Below the pieces are notes generated by a model. It was not told the origin of the DNA, ran no database searches, and saw only the letters and a list, made by a program, of their open reading frames with translations. DNA of 25,324 nt from Firmicutes bacterium UBA1191 (lineage in GTDB: Bacteria; Bacillota; Clostridia; Peptostreptococcales; Anaerovoracaceae). Each line of letters begins with the position of its first letter. Within the stretch, counting starts at the first letter, position 1. The stretch covers positions 1 to 25,324 of the forward strand of contig DBYH01000002.1 of the NCBI GenBank assembly GCA_002310095.1, in the 5' to 3' direction. Positions 8,556 through 17,429 of this stretch are shown here, piece after piece. The translations under genes were made by a program, and so were the position numbers.

Positions 8556-9329
8556 GAAACAATAATCGTTGCTGTACACATTTACTGTGCCTTTTTCCGT
8601 CCCCTTCTGATACAGGTCGTATATGACCTTTTTCAGTGTTCCGGAGGTGATAGCGGACATCATATCCTCGTATCTTCCCGAGCATTTCAGCTTGCCGTAT
8701 ACGTAGGCGTTCACCTTGGCCCCGTCGAACTTGATCTTCTTGAAATAGAGGTCGCTCTCGTCCATGGCCACCAGCAGATTCAGGGCTTTCTCCAGAGTGT
8801 CCGTCTCCTTGACTCTGATGGTTTCCTTCTTGTCCGCGTCGGTTACCGTAACGCCTTTGATTATCGTCGTTTTTTTCTTCTCTTTGCTTATATCCAGGAC
8901 CATGCCTTCGGAGTCCGTTATGACGTACTTGTCGCCCATCTCGAACTGGGCGAGCAGAGATCTTTCCTTGACGATTATCTCCACTTTGTCAGGCAGTTTC
9001 CTGTTGACATTGACGTCCTCGATATACAGATTCTTCTTGATTCTGTGCTGCACTATTACCGGATGCACGTCAAAGATGCTGCCTCCCGTCTCCAGACCCG
9101 ACTGCTTGATAATATCCTCGTCGCTGATCTGTTCATTGCCTATCACGGCAATGCCGTCAACGTCGAAGTAGCTCATGTGAGCGCACAAAACAGCCGCGGC
9201 GATGAGAGCCAGCGCCACGATGAGGCGCAGGAGATAGTGCTTACGCCGGTGCTTTCTCTTCGGCTTCTTGATGAACTCCTGCTCTGAAGTCTGAACTTGT
9301 TCCTGAACCTGCTCGGTGTGTTCAGTCAA
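8541..9329 (-). CDS. ftsQ: cell division protein FtsQ/DivIB, TTG start
   Basis: A 262-residue bitopic membrane protein. It has a basic cytoplasmic tail (1-31, KKPKRKHRRKHY), one transmembrane helix (about 32-52), then an extracytoplasmic POTRA domain (about 55-124, beginning FDVDGIAVIGNEQIS) and the FtsQ/DivIB beta domain. DivIB bridges FtsL/DivIC and the septal transpeptidase in the divisome. The start is TTG at 9327-9329. It is preceded by a perfect GGAGGAGG (9336-9343) at 6-base spacing, and the next Met is inside the membrane helix, so the TTG is well supported. The gene overlaps murG by 8 bases. ftsA, which often follows ftsQ, is not present; ftsZ comes next after 51 bases. Confidence 0.92.
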   Translation of the reverse strand: MTEHTEQVQEQVQTSEQEFIKKPKRKHRRKHYLLRLIVALALIAAAVLCAHMSYFDVDGIAVIGNEQISDEDIIKQSGLETGGSIFDVHPVIVQHRIKKNLYIEDVNVNRKLPDKVEIIVKERSLLAQFEMGDKYVITDSEGMVLDISKEKKKTTIIKGVTVTDADKKETIRVKETDTLEKALNLLVAMDESDLYFKKIKFDGAKVNAYVYGKLKCSGRYEDMMSAITSGTLKKVIYDLYQKGTEKGTVNVYSNDYCFFTPK

Positions 9330-10431
9330 TCTTGACCTCCTCCAGAATAGTATCGCAGATTATTTCAGTCGCCCTGTCCGGTCCGCACATCCGGCTCGCC
9401 TGAGCCATGCGCTGCAGCCTTTCAGGGTCGTCCTTCAGTTTCAGTATTTCTTCCGCCAGTCTGTCGTCATCCAGGTCCTTCTCCTCGATCAGCATGGCTC
9501 CGCCCGCTTCGGCGACCGCCAGAGCGTTGTAGTACTGGTGGTTTCCCGTGACCATAGGCGAAGGGATGAATATGGCAGGTCTGCCGCTGACCGTAGTCTC
9601 GGCCACCGTCAGAGCGCCGCTCCTGCTGACAACCAGATCGGCCGCCGCCAGATATGACGCCATGTCGTCAATATACTCTATTATGCGGATGTTGTCACCC
9701 GGCTCGAAGCCCTCCTCGCGGAAAGTCTCCAGAATGGCCTCGTAGTAGTAGCTGCCCGCTCCCAGAACGATGCTGATGTCATCGCGTCCGTTCATCTGCC
9801 GGATGACGCTGACCATCGCCTTGTTTACGCGTCCTGCGCCCTGGCTTCCTCCGAAAGCAAGCACGACGAAGCTGTCATCGCCAAGTCCGATAGCCTTCCT
9901 GGCTTCTGCCTTGTCCTTATCTATGAATTCGTCTCTTACCGGATTACCCGATACTACGATCTTATCCTGATCCTTGAAGTACTCCGCGGCTCTTCCGAAG
10001 CCCAGGAATACCTTTCTCACGCCCTTCTCCAGAAGCTTGTTCGTCACTCCCGGATAGGCATTCTGCTCATGTACGAACGTCGGGATCTTCGCCTTCTGGG
10101 CGGCCTTCACTGTAGGCGCGCTGGCGTATCCTCCCGTTCCGACTACGAAGTCAGGTCTGAAGCTCTTTATTATCCCCGCGGCCTCTTTGTTGCCCTTCAT
10201 GAGCTTGCGCACAACGCCCACATTTCTCACCATATTCTTTCTGTCGAATCCTTCGACAGTTATGAGACGGATGTCGTACCCTCTCTTTGGAACAAGGGTC
10301 TTTTCCAGACCTCTCTCTGCTCCGACGAAGAGTATTTCAGCGTCGGGATATCTCTTTTTTATCTCATCCGCGATGGCTATGGCCGGATATATGTGTCCGC
10401 CCGTGCCGCCGCCTGTCATGATCACTCTCAT
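9322..10431 (-). CDS. murG: UDP-GlcNAc transferase MurG (lipid II synthesis)
   Basis: A 369-residue GT-B glycosyltransferase. The N-terminal glycine loop GGTGGH is at 8-13, HEQNAYPG at 121-128, the second glycine loop GGSQGA at 194-199, and the SRSGALTVAE segment near 265 contacts UDP-GlcNAc. It adds GlcNAc to lipid I at the inner face of the membrane to make lipid II, directly after MraY (gene two places upstream) and before FtsW and the transpeptidase. The start is chosen for its AGGAGAAGG site just upstream. It lies 28 bases after the ftsW stop, and its 3' end carries the ribosome site for ftsQ. Confidence 0.97.
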   Translation of the reverse strand: MRVIMTGGGTGGHIYPAIAIADEIKKRYPDAEILFVGAERGLEKTLVPKRGYDIRLITVEGFDRKNMVRNVGVVRKLMKGNKEAAGIIKSFRPDFVVGTGGYASAPTVKAAQKAKIPTFVHEQNAYPGVTNKLLEKGVRKVFLGFGRAAEYFKDQDKIVVSGNPVRDEFIDKDKAEARKAIGLGDDSFVVLAFGGSQGAGRVNKAMVSVIRQMNGRDDISIVLGAGSYYYEAILETFREEGFEPGDNIRIIEYIDDMASYLAAADLVVSRSGALTVAETTVSGRPAIFIPSPMVTGNHQYYNALAVAEAGGAMLIEEKDLDDDRLAEEILKLKDDPERLQRMAQASRMCGPDRATEIICDTILEEVKID

Positions 10432-10459
10432 AAGCCTTCTCCTGCCTTTGCTTATACTG

Positions 10460-11611
10460 TCACTCCTCCTGTTTCTCAGGTATGTGCCGCGATATGTTCA
10501 TCACCACTCCTGCCATGAACATGAATATCATGAGGGCGTTTCCTCCATAGCTTACGAACGGCAGGTTGACGCCTGTCGCCGGCATCGATGAGGTTACGAC
10601 CAGAAGGTTCAGTATTACCTGTATCGCCACCATGAGAACGGTACCTGAAGCGATCAGGAGACCGAATTCAGTGCCGCATCTTAAGGCTATCTTCGCTCCG
10701 CGCCAGATAAACAGGGCGTAGAGGATCATCAGGAACAGGACTCCCAGGAATCCTGTCTCCTCACCGATGATGGCAAGTATGAAGTCATTGTGCGGATAAG
10801 GCAGATACAGGCTCTTGGTTACGCTCTTGCCAAGGCCGACGCCGAACAGTCCGCCGGATCCCAGTGCCTGCAGACCCTGCACTATCTGATAGCCGCTTGT
10901 GGCTTCGTAATCGAATGGATGAGTGAATGTGGTGAATCTCTCCTGCCAGTATCCTCCCACGCCTGTGATCAGGGCCATGATGCCCACGGCTCCGGCTCCG
11001 ACGAGGAAGAATATGTATATCCAGCGCATGCCCGCCACCAGCATGAGGGCGAGAACTATTCCGACCAGCGTAATGGCCGTGGAAAGATTCGGCTGTTTTA
11101 CTATGAGAACGGCGAATACTCCCGTAACCGCAAGTATCGGGAACATCCCCCGCGTCATGGATCTTATCTTCTTCGGATTGTCCGAGCAGAACCAGGCGAT
11201 GAAGAATATCATGCCCATCTTGGCGATCTCGCCCGGCATGATTGAAATAGGTCCCAGCTTGATCCATCTTGACGCGTCGTTAGCCGAATAGCCGACCGGC
11301 GTCAGGACCAGAATCAGCATCAGGAAGCACACGCCAAGAAGACCCAGGATCAGTACCTTGTTGTTCCAGACCCTGTAGTCTATTAGAATACCCAGACACA
11401 TGAGAACAAAACCCAGCACTACCCAGATGCCGTCACGGATCAGGTAGTAGAACGGGTTTCCGCTCTCGCTGATCGAGAAGTAGTAGCTTGCGCTGAACAC
11501 CATGATGAGGCCGTACATAGCCAGAGCGATGGTGACCGTCAGCAGAATGAAATCCACTTCCCTTATCTGCGCGAATATGCTGTTTCTAGTGTTCAGAGTT
11601 TCTGAGCGCAT
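10460..11611 (-). CDS. ftsW: SEDS-family peptidoglycan polymerase FtsW/SpoVE
   Basis: A 383-residue polytopic membrane protein with about ten hydrophobic helices and SEDS family sequence, including PHNDFILAIIGEETGFLG and the C-terminal SMPATGVNLPFVSYGGNALM. SEDS proteins polymerise lipid II glycans with a partner class B PBP, here the transpeptidase encoded upstream in the same operon. Position between murD and murG is the classical ftsW/spoVE site; I cannot separate the vegetative (FtsW) from the sporulation (SpoVE) role. The ATG lies 19 bases inside murD, and the nearest GGAG is 13 bases upstream, a loose spacing. A small hairpin surrounds this start. Confidence 0.93.
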   Translation of the reverse strand: MRSETLNTRNSIFAQIREVDFILLTVTIALAMYGLIMVFSASYYFSISESGNPFYYLIRDGIWVVLGFVLMCLGILIDYRVWNNKVLILGLLGVCFLMLILVLTPVGYSANDASRWIKLGPISIMPGEIAKMGMIFFIAWFCSDNPKKIRSMTRGMFPILAVTGVFAVLIVKQPNLSTAITLVGIVLALMLVAGMRWIYIFFLVGAGAVGIMALITGVGGYWQERFTTFTHPFDYEATSGYQIVQGLQALGSGGLFGVGLGKSVTKSLYLPYPHNDFILAIIGEETGFLGVLFLMILYALFIWRGAKIALRCGTEFGLLIASGTVLMVAIQVILNLLVVTSSMPATGVNLPFVSYGGNALMIFMFMAGVVMNISRHIPEKQEE

Positions 11612-12948
11612 TCTCTGAAATGATCTCCTCTCTGCTCGAAGTTATCGTACATGTCCCAGCTGGCGCACGCAGGCGAAAGAAGCACCACATCGCCCGGCTG
11701 AGCCTTTTCCCATGCTATCGCGACGCACTCTTCCATGTCCGCCGCCATGGTGATATTCGTAAATCCGGCAGCCTCTGCCGCGTCTTTTATCTTAGGAGCG
11801 GTCTTGCCGAGCAGTATCAGTTCCTTCACTCTGCCCGGAAACGCTCCGATGAATTCCTCGTATGAAGCGCCCTTATCATAGCCTCCCGCTATGAGGATGA
11901 TGTTCTCTTTCATGGCTTCTATGGCCTTGATCGCGGCGTCTGTATTAGTACCCTTCGAATCGTTGACGAAGCGCACTCCGTTCTTCTCGCAGCACAGCTC
12001 GATCCTATGAGCGACTCCAGGGAAGGCCTTCATGGCTCTGCCGATAGTCTCAGGGTCGACTCCGCCGAAGTAACAGACTGCCGCCGCCGCGAGAGCGTTC
12101 TCCAGATTATGCGTTCCCGGAATGAGCAGTTCGTCTGTTCCGCAGATGTCAACTGTCTCTCCCGCTTCGTTCTTTATAACGATCCTTCCGTCCTTCTCAA
12201 AGGCTCCGAAATCAAGTTCCTTTTTTCTGCTGAAAGGCACGACCTTCGCCCTGCACCCTTCTCTCTCCGCCAGTTCGAAGCACGCCTCGTCGTCGTAGTT
12301 CAGCACGCAGTACTGGTCCGGAGTCTGGTTCGCGAACACGCGGGCCTTGACCCTTCCGTATTCCTCCATGGTCTTGTGCCTGTCCATGTGGTCAGGCGTG
12401 AGGTTGAGGATCGCCGACACGACCGGCCTGAAATCCCTGACAGTTTCCAGCTGGAAGCTGCTGACCTCAGTTACCATTACCGTGTCGTCTCCCGCGTTCA
12501 TGGCGTCCACCGCGATGGCGTTACCGATGTTTCCGCCCACGATTGTATCCGCGCCCGACGCCTTGTATATCTCGCCTGTAAGTGTAGTCGTTGTAGTCTT
12601 TCCGTTTGTTCCCGTAATGGCCACGAACCTGCCTTTGCAAAGTCTGTAGGCTAGTTCCAGCTCGCCGATGATCTCGGCCCCGGCTGCCTTCGCTTCTTCG
12701 ATGAAGCCAAGGGTCGGCGGTACTCCCGGCGAGAGAACCAGCATGTCAAAAGCCGACATATCCTCCGGAACTCTTCCAAGGTACTCCGTCACTCCGGCAG
12801 CCCTCATCTCTTCCAGGAATTCAGGCTCGAAGCTTTCGGCGCCTTTGCTGTCCTGAATGCTTACCGCGGCGCCCTGATCAATGAGCGCGCCAGCGGCAGC
12901 CCTGCCGGATCTGCCCATGCCTATTACGAGTACTTTAGTGTCTTTCAT
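11593..12948 (-). CDS. murD: UDP-MurNAc-L-Ala:D-Glu ligase MurD
   Basis: A 451-residue Mur ligase. It has a Rossmann-like UDP-binding domain (1-100, VLVIGMGRSGRAA), a central ATP-binding domain with GTNGKTT at 113-119, the NLTPDHMDRH segment at about 182-191 that binds metal and substrate, and a C-terminal domain with the fold common to Mur ligases (HNLENALAAAA near 275). It adds D-glutamate to UDP-MurNAc-L-Ala in the cytoplasm. An AGGAGA site precedes the ATG, and mraY ends 9 bases upstream. The related ligases MurC and MurE are not encoded in this cluster. Confidence 0.97.
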   Translation of the reverse strand: MKDTKVLVIGMGRSGRAAAGALIDQGAAVSIQDSKGAESFEPEFLEEMRAAGVTEYLGRVPEDMSAFDMLVLSPGVPPTLGFIEEAKAAGAEIIGELELAYRLCKGRFVAITGTNGKTTTTTLTGEIYKASGADTIVGGNIGNAIAVDAMNAGDDTVMVTEVSSFQLETVRDFRPVVSAILNLTPDHMDRHKTMEEYGRVKARVFANQTPDQYCVLNYDDEACFELAEREGCRAKVVPFSRKKELDFGAFEKDGRIVIKNEAGETVDICGTDELLIPGTHNLENALAAAAVCYFGGVDPETIGRAMKAFPGVAHRIELCCEKNGVRFVNDSKGTNTDAAIKAIEAMKENIILIAGGYDKGASYEEFIGAFPGRVKELILLGKTAPKIKDAAEAAGFTNITMAADMEECVAIAWEKAQPGDVVLLSPACASWDMYDNFEQRGDHFRECAQKL

Positions 12949-12957
12949 CTCATTCTC

Positions 12958-13962
12958 CTATATCATCAGCGCCGCGGCTGCGCAGCATACAAGGGTGAAG
13001 AACCAGAACATACCTACGACCTGGGTCTCCTTCATGCCGCACATCTCGAAGTGATGGTGGATCGGCGCCATCTTGAATATTCTCTTTCCGTGCGAAATCT
13101 TGAAATACGATACCTGAAGCACTACTGAGAGAGCCTCGATGACATAAACGAGTCCCGCCACCAGAAGCAGCAGCTCAAGCTTCAGTACTATAGCGGAAGC
13201 TACGACTCCGCCTCCCAGGGCCAGAGAGCCCGTATCTCCCATGAACACCTTCGCCGGATTCTTGTTGAACACAAGGAATCCGAGGCATCCGCCCGCCAGC
13301 GCCGCGAAGAAGAAAGTCTCCGAGGCGTCGCCTATGAACGCGCCGTACTTGCAGAAGGCGCCGCCCATGAAGCCCGCGTAGGCGAAGAACAGGGCCACCA
13401 GTGTTGTAATTCCGGACGCCAGCCCGTCGAGTCCGTCCGTCAGGTTGACGGCGTTCGTCATGGCCAGGACCGCAAAAGCAACAAACACGTAGTAGAAAAC
13501 TCCGAAGTCAATGAACACGTTGAACACCGGAATAAATACGTTCGTTCCAAAAGCAGAATAGTGGGCGAAGAATACGGCGAATGCGATCGCTATGATCATC
13601 TGCATGGCAAACTTCTGCTTCGCCGTCAGACCCTCGTTCTGTTTTCTGATTACCTTCCTGTAGTCATCAACAAAACCGATTATGCCGTATCCCGCGAACA
13701 CGAGGATGATCAGCAGCTCGTCGCCTATTGTGCCTCCGAAGGCGATCGTGCCGATGATTCCCATGATACATGTGGCGATGATGATGCTTATTCCGCCCAT
13801 GCTTGGGGTTCCGGCCTTTGAGTAGTGGGACTTGAGTCCCTCTTCTCTTATGTTCTGACCTGCCTTGCGCCTGAGTACAGGTATCTCAAGCCAGGTGAAT
13901 ATCACTGCGATTACAAAGGCCGCGGCTATGACTATTAAGATGTGTATGGCGTGAATGTTCAT
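12958..13962 (-). CDS. mraY: phospho-MurNAc-pentapeptide translocase MraY
   Basis: A 334-residue integral membrane enzyme with about ten helices. Family motifs present are GTPSMGG (51-57), the DD pair in FVDDYRK (Asp99-Asp100), NAVNLTDGLDGL (170-181), and the HHHFE loop near residue 308. It transfers phospho-MurNAc-pentapeptide from UDP to undecaprenyl phosphate, giving lipid I, the substrate of MurG. The ATG overlaps the murF TGA in an ATGA arrangement, so translation is coupled. Length is near the usual 320-330. Confidence 0.97.
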   Translation of the reverse strand: MNIHAIHILIVIAAAFVIAVIFTWLEIPVLRRKAGQNIREEGLKSHYSKAGTPSMGGISIIIATCIMGIIGTIAFGGTIGDELLIILVFAGYGIIGFVDDYRKVIRKQNEGLTAKQKFAMQMIIAIAFAVFFAHYSAFGTNVFIPVFNVFIDFGVFYYVFVAFAVLAMTNAVNLTDGLDGLASGITTLVALFFAYAGFMGGAFCKYGAFIGDASETFFFAALAGGCLGFLVFNKNPAKVFMGDTGSLALGGGVVASAIVLKLELLLLVAGLVYVIEALSVVLQVSYFKISHGKRIFKMAPIHHHFEMCGMKETQVVGMFWFFTLVCCAAAALMI

Positions 13963-15335
13963 ATTGTCCTCAGCCTTTCTACTATCTCCTCCAGATGCAT
14001 TCCTCTCGATGCCTTGACCAGTATCAGATCTCCCGGTCTTATATAGTCATCTATTGCCTCGATAAAGGCCTGTTTGTCTTTGAAGTGCCTGCCTCCGCCG
14101 CCTTCGGCGATGTTCTCCGCCAGGTCACCGATGGTTATGAGCTCATCTATGCCGAGAGCTTTCGCGTGTTCTCCTACCTTACGATGCAGTTCCTTTTCAT
14201 CGGTCCCCAGTTCGAACATGTCGCCGAGTACGGCCACACGTCTCTCCGCTCCGCTTCCCGCGAGCACGTCCAGAGCGCTCATCATTGAAAACGGATTGGC
14301 GTTATATGTATCGTCGATTATTCTGACGGTGTTTCCTTCGATCTTTCTCAGCCTGCTCCCCGTGAGCTCAGTCTTCCGGAGTCCTCTGGCTCCCTCTTCC
14401 ACGCTTACGCCGAGCTGTCTGCCCACTGCCAGCGCGATTGCCGCGTTCGAAGCGTTGTGGGCTCCCGCCGCAGGAAGCTCAACGTGAGTTTTTTCAGTCC
14501 GTCCGTTCTCTTCGTATTCCACGTCAAAGCTGATTCCTTCGATTCCATGGTCTTCTACGCCGGAAATGCGCAGGTCGGCGTTCTCTCCTGTCCCGACCTC
14601 GATCTGACAGTAGTCGCCTGCTGTGCGCTCCTTTGTGAGAAATTCGTCATCTCCCGCGAATACGAGGGTTCCGCCTTCGCTCTCAGGCAGAATGTTCTTA
14701 GTTATCTCCATCTTGGCCCTGAATATGCCTTCGCGGCTTCCCAGTTTTTCCATGTGGGCAATGCCGATGTTGGTGATGACTCCTATTTCAGGCTTCACTA
14801 TGGAACTCAGGTATTCTATCTCGCCGAAGGCGTCCATGCCCATTTCCAGAACCGCCGCCTCGGTGTTCTCATCGAACTGGAAGATAGATATCGGCAGTCC
14901 GATGTTGTTGTTGAAGTTCTTCAGGTTTCTTCCGCAGCTGTATTTCTCGCTGAGGACATAGTAGATCATGTCTCTGGTGGACGTCTTGCCTACGCTTCCC
15001 GTGACAGCCGCCCTTCTGATACCCAGGCTCTCAAGATACCACGCGGCGATCTTTCCCATGGCTTCGACTGTATCATCGACCAGGATAACGCTGATGTCCG
15101 CTTCCGCCGGGCATTCGTCGGCGCAGGATACGAGGACCGCGGCGCATCCCTTTTCGATCACCTGGGGGATGTACCTGTGGCCGTCCTGGTTCTCACCTTT
15201 TATGGCGACGAACATTTCTCCCGGGAGCACTTCCCTGGAATCATGCCTGATGCCTGTTATGAACCCGCCGCCGCCTTCTCTGATGAGACTGCCGCCTGAG
15301 GCCTTTGCTATCTGTTCAACAGATGTCCTTTTCAT
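13959..15335 (-). CDS. murF: UDP-MurNAc-tripeptide:D-Ala-D-Ala ligase MurF
   Basis: A 458-residue Mur ligase of MurF type. The N-terminal substrate domain (ITGIRHDSREVLPGEMFVA) is followed by the ATP-binding P-loop GSVGKTS (113-119), the NFNNNIGLP motif (140-148), EMGMDAFGEIEYLS near 166-179, NIGIAHMEKLG, and the DDTYNANP motif near 312-320 that marks MurF. It adds D-Ala-D-Ala to complete the cytoplasmic pentapeptide precursor. The gene starts 32 bases after the transpeptidase stop, where murE often lies in other Firmicutes. The ribosome site is weak (AAAGG, about 10 bases upstream). Confidence 0.96.
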   Translation of the reverse strand: MKRTSVEQIAKASGGSLIREGGGGFITGIRHDSREVLPGEMFVAIKGENQDGHRYIPQVIEKGCAAVLVSCADECPAEADISVILVDDTVEAMGKIAAWYLESLGIRRAAVTGSVGKTSTRDMIYYVLSEKYSCGRNLKNFNNNIGLPISIFQFDENTEAAVLEMGMDAFGEIEYLSSIVKPEIGVITNIGIAHMEKLGSREGIFRAKMEITKNILPESEGGTLVFAGDDEFLTKERTAGDYCQIEVGTGENADLRISGVEDHGIEGISFDVEYEENGRTEKTHVELPAAGAHNASNAAIALAVGRQLGVSVEEGARGLRKTELTGSRLRKIEGNTVRIIDDTYNANPFSMMSALDVLAGSGAERRVAVLGDMFELGTDEKELHRKVGEHAKALGIDELITIGDLAENIAEGGGGRHFKDKQAFIEAIDDYIRPGDLILVKASRGMHLEEIVERLRTI

Positions 15336-15367
15336 GGTATTACTGCCTTTGCAAGATTGCCTTTGCT

Positions 15368-17347
15368 TTATTTATAGAGGAATATCTTGGTGCCCTTCCT
15401 TACGCTGCTGCCTGCTGTCGGATACTGCTTGACGACTACGAAGTCGCTCTCGCCGCTTTCATTCATGTCGTATCCCAGACCAGCTCCGGCCAGGATACCG
15501 ATGGCGTCTTCAGCCGACTGGCCTACAACGTCAGGAACCTCGACCTTTTCGTTTTCGGTCTTGCTTTCTTCGCTGTCCGGCTGGATGTTCAGATACTTAA
15601 GGGACTTGCCCATGATTTCGCTTACTGCCGGGCCTGCCGTCAGGCTTCCGTAGTGGACGCCCTTAGGGCTGTCGGCTATAACGAGGACTGTGAGCTTCGG
15701 GTCGGACATCGGCGCCATGGCCATACAGGACGAATAAGTGTAATCGCTGTATCCGCCGTTGACCGCCTTGTTCGCCGTACCTGTCTTACCGCCTACTCTG
15801 TAGCCCTTGACCGCGGCTGTGCCGCCTCCGCCTTCGGCTACTACGTATTCCATAATGCCGCAGAGTTCGTCCGCGGTCTTCTTCGATACTGTCCTTCTGA
15901 CTACCTCAGGCTTCACTTCCGTTATTTCGCCTGTGGTCTTGTCTTTGATTCCCTTGACAAGACGCGGCTTCATGAGCTTGCCGTCGTTTCCAAGGGATGA
16001 TACTGCTGTGATGAGCTGGATCGGCGTAACAGCGACGCCCTGTCCGAAGCCTATCGTCGCCACTCCGACAGGTCCCGCTGATTCTTCGTTCTGAAGCAGG
16101 GCCGTTCCTTCAGCCGGGAAGTCGATGCCGGTTGTTCCGGTGATTCCGAAGTTATCCAGATAGTCGTAGTACTTTGATATGCCAACATCCGTCGCCAGTT
16201 TCATAAAGACAGGGTTGCAGGAGTTTCCTACGGCCTCGGTCAGATTCTCTGACCCGTGGCCCGCTGTATTCCAGCAGTGAAGCGTCTCGCCGGCGATGAC
16301 GACCGAACCCGTGCAGTTGAACATGCTGTTGAGACCGACTACATCCTCTTCGAGGGCTATTGATGTGGTGATGAGCTTGAATACGGAGCCCGGCTCATAG
16401 ACGTCGCATACGATAGGATTTCTCCACATCTTGCTCAGATAGTCGGACTGTTCCTGCTGCGACATATTCTTGAATTTTTCTTTCTCGCTGCTGCTCGCAG
16501 GTTCGTACGGGTTGTTCGGATCGAATGACGGCGTCTGGGCCATAGCCAGAATGTTGCCCGTCTCGGTCTCCATTACGACAGCGAAAACTCTGTCGGCGTT
16601 GGTCTTCTTCTGGACCTTCTGAATCGCCGACTCCGTATAGCTCTGAATGACCAGGTCGATGGTCGTTATGATGTCGCATCCGTTCTCGGCTTCGTAATAT
16701 CTCTCGTTCTCAGGCGAATATGAGAGTTCGTCGCCGTTCGTGTCAGTGTAGTTGACTATTCTTCCGGATATTCCGCTCAGATAATTGTTGTATTCGAGTT
16801 CAAGGCCGGACTGGCCTGTGTTTTCGTCGTTGACCATGCCCATGACGTTGGCCGCCAGGGTTCCGTTAGGGTATTCCCTCTTGGTCGAAGGCGAGATCAT
16901 TACGCCGGTCAGTTTGAGCTCCCTGACTTTGTCGGCGTCCTCTCTCGTAAGACCCTTTGCCAGGATGATCTGACCGTTCTTCTGGTCGATTTTTTTCTTT
17001 ACGGCGTCTTCGTCCTTGCCGAGAGTCTCAGCCAGACCCTTTGCCGTATCGTCGATCAGTTCCTTGCGCTCTTTCTTTGTCTTGTATTTGCCGATTTCAG
17101 CCGGGTAGACATATATGTCGTAGCACTTGACGCTCTGTGCCAGCTTCTCGCCGTTGCAGTCGTAGATGGTGCCCCTCTCAGCTTCGACGGTTATGTCCGT
17201 CGTCTGCTGGGACAGAGCCCTCTCCTTGTACTCCTCACCCTTGACGAGCTGGATGTAACCCACTCTTATGGCCGCCGCGAGCAGCAGTACAAAGACGATT
17301 ATGAGTACGAATATGAGATTTTTTCTGCTTCTGATTGTCGATGGCAT
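15368..17347 (-). CDS. ftsI: class B penicillin-binding protein (FtsI/SpoVD-like) with PASTA domain
   Basis: A 659-residue septal transpeptidase. It has a short basic cytoplasmic tail, a membrane anchor (about 9-28), and a dimerisation/pedestal domain containing the ERGTIYDCNG and PNGTLAANVMG segments. The transpeptidase domain carries SVFK (catalytic Ser321), SCN (376-378) and KTG (521-523). A single PASTA domain closes the protein (about 601-659, VEVPDVVGQSAEDA). It cross-links peptidoglycan outside the membrane with the SEDS partner encoded downstream. The domain layout fits SpoVD of Bacillus, which has one PASTA domain, but also other clostridial division PBPs. The start ATG is 14 bases from GGAG. 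A terminator-like hairpin lies just upstream. Confidence 0.94.
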   Translation of the reverse strand: MPSTIRSRKNLIFVLIIVFVLLLAAAIRVGYIQLVKGEEYKERALSQQTTDITVEAERGTIYDCNGEKLAQSVKCYDIYVYPAEIGKYKTKKERKELIDDTAKGLAETLGKDEDAVKKKIDQKNGQIILAKGLTREDADKVRELKLTGVMISPSTKREYPNGTLAANVMGMVNDENTGQSGLELEYNNYLSGISGRIVNYTDTNGDELSYSPENERYYEAENGCDIITTIDLVIQSYTESAIQKVQKKTNADRVFAVVMETETGNILAMAQTPSFDPNNPYEPASSSEKEKFKNMSQQEQSDYLSKMWRNPIVCDVYEPGSVFKLITTSIALEEDVVGLNSMFNCTGSVVIAGETLHCWNTAGHGSENLTEAVGNSCNPVFMKLATDVGISKYYDYLDNFGITGTTGIDFPAEGTALLQNEESAGPVGVATIGFGQGVAVTPIQLITAVSSLGNDGKLMKPRLVKGIKDKTTGEITEVKPEVVRRTVSKKTADELCGIMEYVVAEGGGGTAAVKGYRVGGKTGTANKAVNGGYSDYTYSSCMAMAPMSDPKLTVLVIADSPKGVHYGSLTAGPAVSEIMGKSLKYLNIQPDSEESKTENEKVEVPDVVGQSAEDAIGILAGAGLGYDMNESGESDFVVVKQYPTAGSSVRKGTKIFLYK

Positions 17348-17369
17348 GTGTGCTTTTCTTTCTCCAGTT

Positions 17370-17411
17370 AAAAAAGTATCCCGGACGCCTTGCCCTATCC
17401 GCGCGCCCGGG
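17370..17411 (-). terminator. internal terminator-like hairpin between ftsL and the PBP gene
   Basis: In the 82-base gap the minus strand can form a 9-bp GC-rich stem with one G-U pair (arms 17403-17411 and 17380-17388) and a 14-base loop, followed by ATAC and six T (17370-17375). The four-base offset before the T run makes it weaker than a canonical terminator. It could attenuate transcription between mraZ-rsmH-ftsL and the downstream wall genes. The structure is seen in sequence; its effect is inferred. Confidence 0.5.
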
Positions 17412-17429
17412 CACCATGTGTTTTTATTG

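Noticed and set aside
15344..15366. Perfect 9-base direct repeat TGCCTTTGC (15344-15352 and 15358-15366) upstream of murF, with another copy upstream of murG at 10443-10451.
   Set aside because: Short, and the motif also turns up inside unrelated coding sequence in this window; probably chance plus purine-rich ribosome-site bias.
14457..16000. Two long plus-strand frames (14457-15299 and 15305-16000) opposite murF and the PBP gene.
   Set aside because: Both are antisense shadows without family features, and the second crosses the murF/PBP junction with no signals of its own.
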